DNA of 64,000 bases from Gordonibacter urolithinfaciens (GCF_900199375.1 NZ_LT900217.1:620001-684000), one strand, 5' to 3'. Positions 40,458-50,962 are shown, numbered from the stretch's first letter. Numbers and translations: made by a program. The notes: generated by a model not told the origin, from the letters alone.

Positions 40458-40778
40458 CTAATCGATGTCCTTGCCGCACTTCTTGCAGACGCGGATCTTC
40501 TTGCCGTTCTCGTCGCGCTTCTTGCCCGTACGCGTGGGCTGCTTGCACTCGGGGCAGATGACCATGACGTTGGACACGTGGATGGGGGCCTCCATGGTGG
40601 AGATGCCGCCCTGCGGGTTCTGCTGGGTGGGGCGCATGGCCTTCTTGATCATGTTGACCTTCTCCACCACCACGCGCTCCTTCTGCGGAAGCGCGCGCAG
40701 CACGACGCCCTCCTTGCCCTTGTCCTTGCCGGACAGGACCTTGACCTTGTCGCCCTTCTTGATGTTCATACCACTCAT
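40458..40778 (-). CDS. rplX: 50S ribosomal protein L24
   Basis: The 106-residue protein has the KOW motif [20 protein letters not shown] and [20 protein letters not shown], then a C-terminal zinc-finger-like part (CPECKQP and VCKKCGKD). ATG 40778 is chosen over upstream codons because GGGGAGG is then 10 bases away. L24 starts 50S assembly. Confidence 0.96.
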   Translation of the reverse strand: MSGMNIKKGDKVKVLSGKDKGKEGVVLRALPQKERVVVEKVNMIKKAMRPTQQNPQGGISTMEAPIHVSNVMVICPECKQPTRTGKKRDENGKKIRVCKKCGKDID

Positions 40779-40794
40779 ATTACGCACACCTCCC

Positions 40795-41163
40795 CTACAG
40801 CGTTTCCGGTGCCAGAGACACGATCTTCATGTACTTCTTGTCGCGCAGCTCGCGGGCAACCGGCCCGAAGATGCGGGTGCCGCGGGGCGCGCCGTCGTTG
40901 TTGATGAGCACGGCGGCGTTCTGGTCGAACTTGATGTAGCTGCCGTCGGGGCGGCGGACTTCCTTCTTCACGCGCACGACGACGCAGCGCACGACCTCGC
41001 CCTTCTTGACGTTGCCGTTGGGCGCCGCTTCCTTCACGCTGCAGATGATCACGTCACCGAGGCCCGCGTAGCGGCGCTTGGAGCCGCCGAGGACCTTGAT
41101 GCACTGCACCTTGCGAGCGCCGGAGTTGTCGGCCACTGCGAGCATGGTTTGCATCTGAATCAT
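40795..41163 (-). CDS. rplN: 50S ribosomal protein L14
   Basis: The 122-residue protein has [20 protein letters not shown] and the C-terminal [20 protein letters not shown], diagnostic of L14, which helps form the bridge to the 30S subunit. ATG 41163 is preceded by AGG at 8 bases; two further Met codons follow within seven codons. Confidence 0.97.
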   Translation of the reverse strand: MIQMQTMLAVADNSGARKVQCIKVLGGSKRRYAGLGDVIICSVKEAAPNGNVKKGEVVRCVVVRVKKEVRRPDGSYIKFDQNAAVLINNDGAPRGTRIFGPVARELRDKKYMKIVSLAPETL

Positions 41164-41211
41164 TGCTGTAACCTAACTTTCCTCTTACGGGCATGCATGC
41201 GAGCACGCAGG

Positions 41212-41472
41212 CTATTTGGCCTTTTCCACGATCTCGATCAGACGCCAGCGCTTCATCTTGGACAGCGGGCGCGTCTCCATGATGCGCACGGTGTCGCCGA
41301 CGCCGGCCTCGTTGTTCTCGTCGTGGGCGTGGAACTTCTTCGTGGTCGTCATCATCTTGCCGTACACGGGATGCGGCTTGCGCTCCTTGACCTGCACGAC
41401 GCAGGTCTTGTCGTTGACGGCGCTCACCACGGTGCCCTGGCGGACCTTGCGGGAGTTACGATCTTCACTCAT
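41212..41472 (-). CDS. rpsQ: 30S ribosomal protein S17
   Basis: The 86-residue protein has [20 protein letters not shown] and the C-terminal [20 protein letters not shown], the S17 OB-fold pattern. S17 is an early-binding 16S rRNA protein. AAGGAAGG precedes the ATG. Confidence 0.97.
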   Translation of the reverse strand: MSEDRNSRKVRQGTVVSAVNDKTCVVQVKERKPHPVYGKMMTTTKKFHAHDENNEAGVGDTVRIMETRPLSKMKRWRLIEIVEKAK

Positions 41473-41497
41473 GTATATAACCTTCCTTATCCGCGCT

Positions 41498-41692
41498 CTA
41501 GGCGTTCAGCTCGCGGGCACGCATCTCGGTCTGGATGCGGGCGATGTCCTTTTTGACCTGACCCACGCGGGCGGTGTTGTCGAGCTGGCTCGTGGCCATC
41601 TGGAAGCGCAGATTGAAAAGCTCCGCGCGCGCTTCTTTGAGTTTCGCCTGCAAATCGTCGGCAGAAAGCTCACGGATCTCTGCTGCTTTCAT
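41498..41692 (-). CDS. rpmC: 50S ribosomal protein L29
   Basis: The 64-residue helical-hairpin protein has [20 protein letters not shown] and [15 protein letters not shown], standard for L29, near the peptide exit tunnel. Its ATG directly follows the rplP stop (TAAATG), so translation is likely coupled. Confidence 0.97.
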   Translation of the reverse strand: MKAAEIRELSADDLQAKLKEARAELFNLRFQMATSQLDNTARVGQVKKDIARIQTEMRARELNA

Positions 41693-42115
41693 TTATTCCT
41701 GCCCTTCCGTTTCCTTGGAAACAATCTTGCACTTGATGGGCAACTTGTTGATGGCGAGACGCAGAGCTTCCTTGGCGGTCTCCTCGTCGACACCGTCGAT
41801 CTCGAACATGATGCGGCCGGGCTTGACGACGGCGACCCATGCCTCGGGGTTGCCCTTGCCGGAACCCATGCGGGTTTCTGCCGGCTTCTGCGTGATAGGC
41901 TTGTCGGGGAAGATCGTGATCCACACCTTGCCGCCACGCTTCATGTGACGGGTCATGGCGATACGGGCTGCCTCGATCTGACGGTTGGTGATCCAGTGCG
42001 CCTCGAGCGCCTGGATGCCCCACGTGCCGTGGTTCAGCCGGGTGCCGCCCTTGGCCTTGCCCTTCATGGAACCACGCTGCACCTTGCGGTGCTTGACGCG
42101 CTTAGGTACGAGCAT
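41693..42115 (-). CDS. rplP: 50S ribosomal protein L16
   Basis: The 140-residue protein has [20 protein letters not shown] and [20 protein letters not shown], diagnostic of L16, which helps position tRNA in the A site. It joins rpsC without spacer (TAAATG). Confidence 0.97.
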   Translation of the reverse strand: MLVPKRVKHRKVQRGSMKGKAKGGTRLNHGTWGIQALEAHWITNRQIEAARIAMTRHMKRGGKVWITIFPDKPITQKPAETRMGSGKGNPEAWVAVVKPGRIMFEIDGVDEETAKEALRLAINKLPIKCKIVSKETEGQE

Positions 42116-42829
42116 TTACTTCGCCCCCCTCTCGTTGCGGTCGTTGCGACGGGAACGGTTCGGACGGGAGCTGCCCTCGAGCGCCGGGTTCGGCGCCTTC
42201 TGGCCGGGGAGCATCTCGCCGTGGTACACCCACACCTGCACGCCGATGGAGCCCATCGTGGTGGCGGCGGTGCAGAAACCGTAGTCGATCTTCGCGCGCA
42301 GCGTGTGCAGCGGCACGCGGCCTTCGCGATACCACTCGCGGCGGCTCATCTCCGCGCCGCCCAGGCGGCCGGAGCACTGGATGCGGATGCCCTTGGCACC
42401 GCTCTTGCGGGCGGACTGGACCGCCTTGCGCATGGCGCGGCGGAAGGCCACGCGGCCCTCGAGCTGCTCGGCCACGGACTGCGCGATGAGCGCGGCATCG
42501 AGCTCGGGGCGCTTGACCTCGACGACCTCGATGGACACCGGGCCGCTGGCAACCTTCTCCAGCTTCTTGCGCAGGGAGTCGATCTCGGCGCCCTTCTTGC
42601 CGATCACAACGCCCGGGCGGGCCGTGGTGACGATGACCTTGATCTTGTCGCCGGCGCGCTCGATCTCAACCTTGGAGACGGCGGCACGGGCGAGGTACTT
42701 GTCCAGGAACTTCCTGATGGCCAAGTCGTTTTCCAGGTTCTTGGCGTAGTCCTTGTCGGAGTACCAACGGCTGCGCCAATCTTCGGTGATGCCAAGGCGG
42801 AACCCGGTGGGGCTAACTTTCTGACCCAT
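42116..42829 (-). CDS. rpsC: 30S ribosomal protein S3
   Basis: The 237-residue protein has [20 protein letters not shown] at the start, a KH domain with [20 protein letters not shown], and [20 protein letters not shown] in the C-terminal domain. The last 25 residues are basic and Asn/Arg-rich. S3 forms part of the mRNA entry. It starts 5 bases after the rplV stop. Confidence 0.97.
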   Translation of the reverse strand: MGQKVSPTGFRLGITEDWRSRWYSDKDYAKNLENDLAIRKFLDKYLARAAVSKVEIERAGDKIKVIVTTARPGVVIGKKGAEIDSLRKKLEKVASGPVSIEVVEVKRPELDAALIAQSVAEQLEGRVAFRRAMRKAVQSARKSGAKGIRIQCSGRLGGAEMSRREWYREGRVPLHTLRAKIDYGFCTAATTMGSIGVQVWVYHGEMLPGQKAPNPALEGSSRPNRSRRNDRNERGAK

Positions 42830-42834
42830 ACGGC

Positions 42835-43176
42835 TTATGCCTCCTCTCGCGGTGCAACGATGATCGTGATGTGGCTCGTGCGCTTGCGGATGCGCGACGC
42901 GGAGCCCTTGGCGCGCGGACGGATGCGCTTCAGCGTGGGGCCCTCGTCGACGAAGGCCGTCTTCACGATGAGCGATTCCGGACGCACGTGGTGCTGGTGC
43001 TCGGCGTTGGCCACGGCGGAGTTCAGCGTCTTCTCGACGGCTTCCGCCACACCGCGGTTCGTGAACGCGAGGATCTCGCGGGCCTGGATAACGGACTTGC
43101 CGCGGACCAGGTCTACTACGATGCGCGCCTTGCGGGGCGAAACGCGGACATAGCGTGCTACAGCTTTAGCTTCCAT
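42835..43176 (-). CDS. rplV: 50S ribosomal protein L22
   Basis: The 113-residue protein has [20 protein letters not shown] and the C-terminal [20 protein letters not shown] loop that reaches into the exit tunnel, where macrolide resistance changes occur in other bacteria. ATG 43176 is chosen because AAGGGG is 8 bases away; a GTG three codons upstream is less well placed. Confidence 0.96.
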   Translation of the reverse strand: MEAKAVARYVRVSPRKARIVVDLVRGKSVIQAREILAFTNRGVAEAVEKTLNSAVANAEHQHHVRPESLIVKTAFVDEGPTLKRIRPRAKGSASRIRKRTSHITIIVAPREEA

Positions 43177-43191
43177 TGTTTTCACCCCTTC

Positions 43192-43464
43192 TTATCGCTT
43201 GCCCTTGTCGGCGGAGTGACCCTTGAACGTGCGGGTCGGGGCGAATTCGCCCAGCTTGTGGCCGACCATGGATTCGGTAACGTAGACCGGCACGTGCTTG
43301 CGGCCATCATGCACGGCGATGGTGTGGCCCACCATCTCCGGGAAGATGGTGCTGGAGCGCGACCAGGTCTTCACGACGTTCTTCTCGCCCGCCGCATTCA
43401 TCTTCTCGATACGATCAAGAAGCCGCGGCTCAACGAAAGGACCCTTCTTCAAACTTCTACTCAC
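43192..43464 (-). CDS. rpsS: 30S ribosomal protein S19
   Basis: The 90-residue protein starts with GTG (43464, AAGGAG upstream) and has [20 protein letters not shown] and [20 protein letters not shown], diagnostic of S19 in the 30S head. Confidence 0.97.
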   Translation of the reverse strand: MSRSLKKGPFVEPRLLDRIEKMNAAGEKNVVKTWSRSSTIFPEMVGHTIAVHDGRKHVPVYVTESMVGHKLGEFAPTRTFKGHSADKGKR

Positions 43465-43486
43465 TATTACTCCTTAACGCTTTGCG

Positions 43487-44317
<831 letters not shown>

Positions 44318-44484
44318 TACTGTCCTTTCTTCGGATCTTTGCTCGCACGCCTCTCCGTACCCCAAAGACCCCTTGTCGCTTCGTGGACTGCCGATTGCCG
44401 CTGCGCCTTGGGGAGGCTTGACGCACGCGACTCCGGTGTACCACGCGTCCGGGTGTATCTATCAATGACCAGACGCAACCGAGA

Positions 44485-44513
44485 ATTATAAACCCCTCCG
44501 GGTCAGGTATCAA
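44485..44513 (-). promoter_or_regulatory. Strong sigma-70 promoter of the ribosomal cluster
   Basis: On the minus strand TTGATA (44513 down to 44508) and a perfect TATAAT (44490 down to 44485) are 17 bases apart. The transcript would start near 44478 and carry about 160 nt of leader before rplB. Confidence 0.85.
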
Positions 44514-44528
44514 GTGTTGATTTGCGCA

Positions 44529-44550
44529 CACAAGTTGCGCACAAGTTGCG
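44529..44550. repeat. Tandem 11-bp repeat just upstream of the rplB promoter
   Basis: CACAAGTTGCG occurs twice without spacer (44529-44539 and 44540-44550), beginning 16 bp upstream of the -35. The period equals about one helical turn, so the two copies face the same side of the DNA, as expected for an activator site. Confidence 0.6.
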
Positions 44551-44872
44551 GGGGCTTTTGGAGGACGGTACGGGGTACGTGAAGGGGGCGCCGCAGCTGT
44601 CCGTCCCGCCTGGCGCCTTCGGCGGGACCGGGGCGGGCATGCGAGAATGCACGAAAGGCGAGAGGCGCGGGGCGCGGGATAGCCACGCAAGTCCAGGGCG
44701 TCATCGGCTTTTTGCACAGTATTTACCAGTTTTCTACATCGGGAACCCCTAGGAGAGCCCTTTTCGGAATCGCGGAAACAACGAGCTGGGGTAATGCTGC
44801 CCAGATCCAATCGCAAGATGAGCAAACGGGTTTGCGGGGGCCAAAGATGCAATAATCCGGTGAAAAGTGTGC

Positions 44873-44894
44873 GGAACCGGCCACGACCGGTTCC
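44873..44894. terminator. Hairpin in the rplB-ygiQ gap
   Basis: A perfect 8-bp stem (44873-44880 and 44887-44894) lies 78 bp below the ygiQ stop toward lower T content: on the minus strand it is followed by CACACTTTTC. It is upstream of rplB and downstream of nothing on the plus strand, so its role is uncertain. Confidence 0.3.
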
Positions 44895-44971
44895 GGGATG
44901 TCGAGCACAGCAAGCGGGAATCGCGCTTCCGTACCTATGCTTTTCAGGACGACCGCGCCAAAGGCCGTGCG

Positions 44972-47119
44972 CTAGCGGCGGGTCTTGCCGCCGCCCTTGG
45001 CGCGCGAAGCGCTCGAACTGCCGCTCGGGCGCTTCGGCGAGCCCTTTCCACCTGGGCGCTGCGCTTCCTTGCGCGGCCCCTTGGCCCCTGCAGCGTCGCG
45101 CGCGCCCTTGGACGACGAGGCGACGCGCTGGCCTTTACCGCTCCCCTTGCGCGAAGCCTCGCCCTTGCCCGCGCCCTTGCCGCTCCCCGTACGCGCAGGC
45201 TCTCCTTTGCCTGCACCCTTGCCGCCGCCCTTGCGCGCAGGCTCGGCCTTGCTCGCGGCCTTGCGCAGGGTGGACGAGCCGGACGCCTTGCCGCGGGGGC
45301 CCTTGGCGGGCGGGGCGCCCTCGGGGCGCACGAGGCATTCGCGGCCGTGGCCCACCAGGTCCATGCGGCCGGCCTTTTTCAGGGCCTCCAGCACGAGGGG
45401 GCGGTTCTTCGGGTCGCGATACTGGATGAGGGCGCGCTGGAGCGCCTTCTCGTGCGGGGACTTCGGCACGTAGACCGGCTGCATGGTGCGCGGGTCCACG
45501 CCGGTGGCGTACATGACCGTGGACATAGTGGAGGGCGTGGGGTAGAAATCCTGCACCTGCTCGGGCATGTAGCCCAGGTCGCGCACGTACTCGGCCAGCT
45601 CCACGGCCTCGTCGAGCGTGGAGCCGGGGTGCGACGACATGAGGTAGGGCACGAGGTACTGCTTCTTCCCCAGCTCCTCGTTCGCCTGCTCGTACTTCTG
45701 CACGAAGCGCTCGTACACGGCGCGGGGCGGCTTGCCCATGTGGGCGAGCACGGTGTCGGACACGTGCTCGGGCGCCACCTTCAGCTGGCCGCTCACGTGG
45801 TTCTCGCAGAGCTCGTAGATGAACTCGTCGCCGTGCTTGCGGTCGGCCAACACGTAGTCGAAGCGGATGCCGGAGCGCACGAACACCTTCTTCACGCCGG
45901 GCAGCTTCTGCAGCCGCTCGAGCAGCTTGAGGTAGTCCACATGGTCGGCCTCGAGGCGCTCGCACGGCTCCGGGAACAGGCAGCGCTGGTGCGGGCAGGC
46001 GCCGGCCTTCGTCTGCTTGGCGCAGGCGGGGGCGCGGAAGTTCGCCGTGGGGCCGCCCACGTCGTGGATATAGCCCTTGAAGCCGGGCTCGTCCACGATG
46101 GCCCGCGCCTCCTCCACCAGCGAGTCGTGGCTGCGCGCCTGCACGATACGCCCCTGATGGAACGTGAGCGCGCAGAACGAGCACTCGCCGAAGCAGCCGC
46201 GGCTGCTGGTGAGGCTGAACCGCACCTCCTTGATGGCCGGCACGCCGCCGGCCTCCTCGTACATCGGATGGTACGTGCGCGCGAACGGCAGGCGGTACAC
46301 GGCGTCCATCTCGGCCTGCGAGAGCGGGGCGGCCGGGGGGTTCTGCACGACGAACTCGTGGTCGGAATAGGGCTCCACCAAGCGCTTTCCAATGAAGGGG
46401 TCGCTGTTGGCGTACTGCACGGCGAAGCTGCGCGCGTAGTTCAGGGGATCGGCCTGCAGGTCGGGGAACGAGGGCAGCTCCACCGCGTCGTAGACGTGCT
46501 CGAGCGAGCTTGCGCGGTAGACGGTGCCGTCGATGAACGTGAGGTCGTCGATGGACAGTCCCGCATCGAGCGCGTCGGCTATCTCCACCACCGAGCGCTC
46601 CCCCATGCCGAAGCTCACGAGGTCGGCGCCGGAATCCAGCAGGATGGAGCGTTTGATCTTGTCCGACCAGTAGTCGTAGTGCGCGAGCCGCCGCAGGCTG
46701 GCCTCGATGCCGCCCAGCACGATGGGCGTTTTCTTGAACGTGCGGCGGATGAGGTTGGAGTACACGACGGCCGCGTGGTTCGGGCGCAGGCCCGCCTGCC
46801 CGCCTGGCGAGTACGCGTCCTCGCGGCGGCGCTTGCGCGCCACGGTGTAGTGGTTCACCATGGAGTCCATGTTGCCGGCCGACACGAGGAACGCCAGCCG
46901 CGGCTCGCCGAGCGCGGCCATCGAGGCCGGGTCGTTCCAATCGGGCTGCGCGATGACGCCCACCCGGTAGCCGTGCGACTCCAGAAGCCGCGTGATGATG
47001 GCCGCGCCGAACGAGGGGTGGTCGACGTACGCGTCGCCCGACACGTACGCGAAGTCGACCTGGTCCCAGCCGCGTTCCGCCATGTCCTGACGGTTCACCG
47101 GGAGAAACTGTGCGCTCAT
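44972..47119 (-). CDS. ygiQ: YgiQ family radical SAM protein with Lys/Gly/Ser-rich tail
   Basis: The 715-residue protein starts MSAQFLPVNRQDMAERGWDQ and has the YgiQ N-terminal domain (VSGDAYVDHPSFGAAIITRL) and a radical SAM cluster site in SSRGCFGECSFCAL (C-x3-C-x2-C). The family binds a [4Fe-4S] cluster and SAM; its substrate is not established. From about residue 605 the protein becomes a low-complexity tail of repeated KGxGKGAGKGE units, strongly basic, which could bind nucleic acid. ATG 47119 has AAGGAG 5 bases upstream. Confidence 0.9.
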   Translation of the reverse strand: MSAQFLPVNRQDMAERGWDQVDFAYVSGDAYVDHPSFGAAIITRLLESHGYRVGVIAQPDWNDPASMAALGEPRLAFLVSAGNMDSMVNHYTVARKRRREDAYSPGGQAGLRPNHAAVVYSNLIRRTFKKTPIVLGGIEASLRRLAHYDYWSDKIKRSILLDSGADLVSFGMGERSVVEIADALDAGLSIDDLTFIDGTVYRASSLEHVYDAVELPSFPDLQADPLNYARSFAVQYANSDPFIGKRLVEPYSDHEFVVQNPPAAPLSQAEMDAVYRLPFARTYHPMYEEAGGVPAIKEVRFSLTSSRGCFGECSFCALTFHQGRIVQARSHDSLVEEARAIVDEPGFKGYIHDVGGPTANFRAPACAKQTKAGACPHQRCLFPEPCERLEADHVDYLKLLERLQKLPGVKKVFVRSGIRFDYVLADRKHGDEFIYELCENHVSGQLKVAPEHVSDTVLAHMGKPPRAVYERFVQKYEQANEELGKKQYLVPYLMSSHPGSTLDEAVELAEYVRDLGYMPEQVQDFYPTPSTMSTVMYATGVDPRTMQPVYVPKSPHEKALQRALIQYRDPKNRPLVLEALKKAGRMDLVGHGRECLVRPEGAPPAKGPRGKASGSSTLRKAASKAEPARKGGGKGAGKGEPARTGSGKGAGKGEASRKGSGKGQRVASSSKGARDAAGAKGPRKEAQRPGGKGSPKRPSGSSSASRAKGGGKTRR

Positions 47120-47347
47120 GGGACTCCTTGCCGGCGCGCGGGGGCGCGCGTGATCGTTGGGGCTACCCCGCCATCGTAGCGGAAATACGGGCCGTCCGCC
47201 ACCCGCGTAACCCCTTCCCCACGACCCGGTGACGCCTCCGGGCCGCCGGAGGGGGCCGGCGGGGAGGCCGCTAGACTGTATCGATTGAAATCGCGAACCG
47301 CTATTGCGCGTTCGATCCCCCGCGAACCCGACAACAAGGAGAAGGCC

Positions 47348-48238
47348 ATGCACCTGCAAACGTACAGCCAATGGCGCGAGACGTGCATCGCGCTGCATAT
47401 GACGGCCCAGATGATGGGCAAGGTGAAGCTGGAATGCCTGGAGCCCCAGCCGGAGTGGAACCACGTGCTGCTGGACGCGACGCCCGACGGGTTCACCACC
47501 GGGTTCGTGCCGCACGGCACGGGCGGGTTCGAGATCCAGCTGCGCTTGGACGAGCCGCAGGTGCAGGCCGTGGCGACAACCGGCGAGGAGGCGTCGTTCC
47601 CGCTGGAGGACGGCACGTCCGTGGCCCGCTACTACGAGCGGTTCACGTTGCTGCTGGAGGCCATCGGACACCCGGTGCCCCTCTACCCGGTGCCGCAGGA
47701 GATGTTCACGCAGGCGCCCTTCTACACGCTCGTCGAGCCGCTCGCGTTCGACGGCGAGGCGGCCCGGCGCTACTTCGCGCAGTGCCTGTTCGCCCGCAAC
47801 GCGCTGCTGGACTTCTCGGCCGGATTCCGCGGGAAGAAGATCCAGCCGTCGCTGTTCTGGGGCACGTTCGACATGACGTGCGTTCTGTTCTCGGGCAAGC
47901 CGTGCCCGTACTCCGGGGAGGGCGGCATCGTGGAGCGCGTGGCGTTCGACGAGCAGTTCGTTGAGTTCGGCTTTTGGCCGGGCGACGAGAAGGCCGACGA
48001 CCCGGCGTTCTTCGTGCTGGCCTACCCCTTCCTCGAGGGGGCGATGCCCGAGGTCTCGGTGCCGGGCGCGTACTACGACCCCGCGAGCGCCGAGTACTTC
48101 CTCAAGCTGGAGGACGTGCTGCGCGCCGACGACCCGCACGCCGCCGTCGTGCGGTTCTGCCACGACGCCTTCGTGAACGTGGCCGCAGCCCAGCGCTGGG
48201 AGCGCTTCGACTGGCTCACGCGCCCGCTGTTGGTGTAG
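47348..48238 (+). CDS. DUF5996 family protein
   Basis: The 296-residue protein starts after AAGGAGAAGG and has the DUF5996 opening: LQTYSQWRETCIALHMTAQM, MGKVKLECLEPQPEWNHVLL and GFTTGFVPHGTGGFEIQL. Further on come YYERFTLLLEAIG, LFWGTFDMTCVLFSGKPCPY and an acidic C-terminal half. It is hydrophilic and probably cytoplasmic; the family has no assigned function. It is transcribed alone. Its 3' end overlaps the convergent lipid kinase frame by 23 bases. Confidence 0.8.
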   Translation: MHLQTYSQWRETCIALHMTAQMMGKVKLECLEPQPEWNHVLLDATPDGFTTGFVPHGTGGFEIQLRLDEPQVQAVATTGEEASFPLEDGTSVARYYERFTLLLEAIGHPVPLYPVPQEMFTQAPFYTLVEPLAFDGEAARRYFAQCLFARNALLDFSAGFRGKKIQPSLFWGTFDMTCVLFSGKPCPYSGEGGIVERVAFDEQFVEFGFWPGDEKADDPAFFVLAYPFLEGAMPEVSVPGAYYDPASAEYFLKLEDVLRADDPHAAVVRFCHDAFVNVAAAQRWERFDWLTRPLLV

Positions 48239-49328
48239 GACGGTGGGAAGAAGTAGCTCGTGCCGAACGCAAACGCGAAGAGCCACGGCCCCGGGGGCGG
48301 CACAGGCTGGCTCTCGCAGAGCGGCTGACCGCTCCAGACCGGCCGCCCGCGGCTGACCGGGCGGAGCCGATATGCGGCCCGTCCGGAATCTCGCGCAGGT
48401 CAGGCGGGCGTTCGGGCACGAGCACGTCGAGGGCGCGGGGGACGACGTCGATGGCGTACTCGGAGGCCTCGAGGGGCTCGCCGTCGATCTGGACGGGCGG
48501 GGGCGCGTCGAAGCGCACCGACAGCGTGCGGGCTCGGCGCAGCTCTATCTGCCGGAAGCCGGTGTGACGGCCGCCTTTCGCCAGCAGGAACACGAAGACG
48601 GCGCGCGCGATGCCGAAGGGCGGGTGCGCGATGCACACGTCCAGCAGGCCGTCGTCGATGCGCGCGTCCGGGCAGATGCGGAAGCCTCCGCCGTAGGTGG
48701 GGCCCACCTGCACCGCGAAGGTGAACGACGCGCCGCGCACGGGCTCGCCGCCGTCGAACGAGGCCGTGTAGCGGTGGCAGTCCAGGTGGTGCAGCAGCCG
48801 GTCCATGCCGCTGGCCAGGTAGAGCGCCGTGCCGGTCCTGCCGGTGCGCGCCCGCCGCTCCACCGTGTCGAGCGCGATGGCCGCGTCCACGCCGAACGAG
48901 AGCGTCTCCACGAAGAACTTGCCGTTGCACCGTCCCACGTCGGCCGGGCGGGCGCAGGCTGCGAGCAGCTGCGCCACGGCCGCGTCCACCGAGCGCGCCG
49001 ACATGCCGATCGTGCGCGCGTAGTCGTTTCCCGAGCCCACCGGCACGATGCCGAAGGCCGGGCGCTCCCCCGCCGGCAGCTGCATGAGCCCGTTGGCGGC
49101 CTCGTGGATGATGCCGTCGCCGCCGAGGGCGAGCACCGTTTCGTACGCGCCCGCGCCCGCTGCCAGGCGCACGGCCTCGCCGGGGCCGCGCGTGGGAGCC
49201 ACATCGAGCGAGCCGTCGCCCAGGGCATCCCCCAGCAGTGCCGCCGCACGCTCGGCCGCAGCGGCGCCGTTGCCGTTCTGCGCCGCCGGATTGGCAATGA
49301 GCAGCGTCTTTCCCAAAGGGGTTGGCAT
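48216..49328 (-). CDS. Diacylglycerol/lipid kinase family protein with extended C-terminus
   Basis: The 370-residue protein has the YegS/DgkB pattern: LLIANPAAQNGNGAAAAERA at the start, LALGGDGIIHEAANGLMQLP near 70 and PVGSGNDYARTIG near 98, then a C-terminal beta-sandwich with IDDGLLDVCIAHPP. Such enzymes phosphorylate diacylglycerol or similar lipids with ATP. The family usually ends at about 300 residues; after DVLVPERPP some 60 residues of Arg/Ser/Pro-rich sequence follow and run 23 bases into the convergent gene. This looks like lost stop codon read-through. ATG 49328 lacks a strong ribosome site. Confidence 0.85.
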   Translation of the reverse strand: MPTPLGKTLLIANPAAQNGNGAAAAERAAALLGDALGDGSLDVAPTRGPGEAVRLAAGAGAYETVLALGGDGIIHEAANGLMQLPAGERPAFGIVPVGSGNDYARTIGMSARSVDAAVAQLLAACARPADVGRCNGKFFVETLSFGVDAAIALDTVERRARTGRTGTALYLASGMDRLLHHLDCHRYTASFDGGEPVRGASFTFAVQVGPTYGGGFRICPDARIDDGLLDVCIAHPPFGIARAVFVFLLAKGGRHTGFRQIELRRARTLSVRFDAPPPVQIDGEPLEASEYAIDVVPRALDVLVPERPPDLREIPDGPHIGSARSAAGGRSGAVSRSARASLCRPRGRGSSRLRSARATSSHRPTPTAGA

Positions 49329-49423
49329 GGGCTTCCTCTCGCGCGTATCGTTCCCGCCGGGCCGGATCCCGGCGGATGCCGTCACCGCCTATTATAGGGG
49401 GAAAGCACGACTGCCGGCAGCAG

Positions 49424-50608
49424 TTACTTCCCCAGTCCGCTCACGACGGCGCGCTGGAGCTCTTCCAGGCTGGCGGCGTCGGCGGTCCACTGGTGCGCGA
49501 GCGTGCCGAGCGCGAGGTCGAAGCCGCACTTCTCAAGCACCTCGGCCACCTCGTCAGGGCCGTTCTTCCCCCAGCCGTACGAGCCGAACGGGATGCCCAC
49601 GCGGCCTTCCCAGCCCGACTTCGGCGAGAGGCCCTTCAGGTAGCAGAGGAACGCCGCCACGGTGGGCATCATGCCGTTGTTGAGCGTGGGAGAGCCCACG
49701 GCCACGTACCTCGCCGACAGCACCTCGGTCATGATGTCGGAGATGTGGTTCGCCTTGAGGTCGAACAGGCGCGCAGGCACGCCGCACTCGATGAACGCCT
49801 CCAGTATCTCGTGGGCCATGGCCTCGGTGGAGTGCCACATGGAGTCGTACACCACGATGGCGTACTCCTCGGGGGCGAGCGAGCTCCACCGCGCGTACGT
49901 CTCCAGTATCTCGGGCACGTGGCTGCGCCAGACCACGCCGTGGCTCGGCGCGATCATGTCGATGTCCAGGCCGCCGAGCGCCCCCAGCGCGCGCTGGACG
50001 TGGCGCGAGTAGGGCATGACGATGTTCGCGTAGTACTTCTTGGCCTGGGCCAGCACCTCGGGCAGGCCCACCTCGTCGTCGAAGTGCTTGGAGGAGGCGT
50101 AGTGCTGGCCGAACGCGTCGTTGGAGAACAGGATGCGATCGACATCGGAGTACGCGGCCATGTTGTCGGGCCAGTGCACCATGACGGTCTGGGTGAACGT
50201 GAGCGTGCGCTTGCCGATGTTGAGCGTGTCGCCGGTCTTCACGGGCACGTAGCCGCGATCGCCGTAGTGCGCCGCGAGGCCGTTCACGCCGTGCGGGGCG
50301 CTTGCGTAGATGCGCGCGTTCGGCGCGAGCTCGCAGAGGGCGGGAAGCGCGCCGGAGTGGTCCTGCTCCACGTGGTTCGCCACGATGTTCTCGATGTGCG
50401 CGGGGTCAACCACCTCGCGCACGCGCTCGACGAGCTCGTCGGCGAACGCGGGCTTGCACGTGTCGATGAGCGTGGGATGCTCGTCCATGATGAGGTAGGC
50501 GTTGTACGTGGACCCCCGATCCGTCGTGTAGCCGTGGAAGTTCCGCTCGTTCCAATCGACTCCCCCGACCCAGTACACGTCCGGCTTTACCTCGACCGCA
50601 TGCAGCAT
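49424..50608 (-). CDS. Flavodiiron protein (FprA/ROO type, A-class)
   Basis: The 394-residue protein joins an N-terminal metallo-beta-lactamase-like diiron domain (NHVEQDHSGALPAL holds the H-x-E-x-D-H ligands near 78) and a flavodoxin domain from about 250 (IVVYDSMWHSTEAMAHEILE binds FMN). Such enzymes reduce oxygen to water or nitric oxide to nitrous oxide and protect strict anaerobes. No rubredoxin or reductase domain is fused. ATG 50608 follows AAAGGAG. AGTATA at 50637-50642 (TATACT on the minus strand) may be its -10 element. Confidence 0.93.
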   Translation of the reverse strand: MLHAVEVKPDVYWVGGVDWNERNFHGYTTDRGSTYNAYLIMDEHPTLIDTCKPAFADELVERVREVVDPAHIENIVANHVEQDHSGALPALCELAPNARIYASAPHGVNGLAAHYGDRGYVPVKTGDTLNIGKRTLTFTQTVMVHWPDNMAAYSDVDRILFSNDAFGQHYASSKHFDDEVGLPEVLAQAKKYYANIVMPYSRHVQRALGALGGLDIDMIAPSHGVVWRSHVPEILETYARWSSLAPEEYAIVVYDSMWHSTEAMAHEILEAFIECGVPARLFDLKANHISDIMTEVLSARYVAVGSPTLNNGMMPTVAAFLCYLKGLSPKSGWEGRVGIPFGSYGWGKNGPDEVAEVLEKCGFDLALGTLAHQWTADAASLEELQRAVVSGLGK

Positions 50609-50962
50609 GATTAGCTCCTTTCTCGCGTTTTCGTCCAGTATAGCGACGGAGCGCTGTCGGCCGAGGGGTGCGCAGGTAAATGATAGCGAAAGACCCGCAT
50701 TCGGATTGCGCGGGAGGTGCGGGCGTGGGCTGCGCAGGGAGGCGTTGTGGGGAGCGTAGGCGGGGCCAAGCGAGGGGCGTGGGCTATGTTTTGGGAAGGC
50801 ATTGCGAAGAGCAGGCTGCGCAGGGGTCACGGGCTGAACGGGGGGGGCAGTTCTCGCGGGCGTTACCGCTGCCGAAGGGCCGCGTAACGCTGCGCGCCGG
50901 GGCGGGGCGGCGGGCGGGCGCAGGCGTAAGCTGCGCCCGTACCCGTGGGAAAGGAGCCCCTT
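50609..50962. other. 354-bp divergent promoter region between flavodiiron protein and SDR genes
   Basis: The region is GC-rich with a run of eight G near 50840. TATACT on the minus strand (50642 down to 50637) is a likely -10 for the flavodiiron gene. No gene or clear promoter toward the SDR gene is seen. Confidence 0.4.

Larger units (their letters stand above)
44318..44971. other. 654-bp gap between rplB and ygiQ
   Basis: It carries the rplB promoter and its tandem repeat (separate entries), a 10-bp hairpin at 44601-44630, and a terminator-like hairpin 44873-44894 serving the gene upstream on the minus strand only if transcripts cross it. The missing genes rplW, rplD, rplC and rpsJ are not here. 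No gene is supported. Confidence 0.5.
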
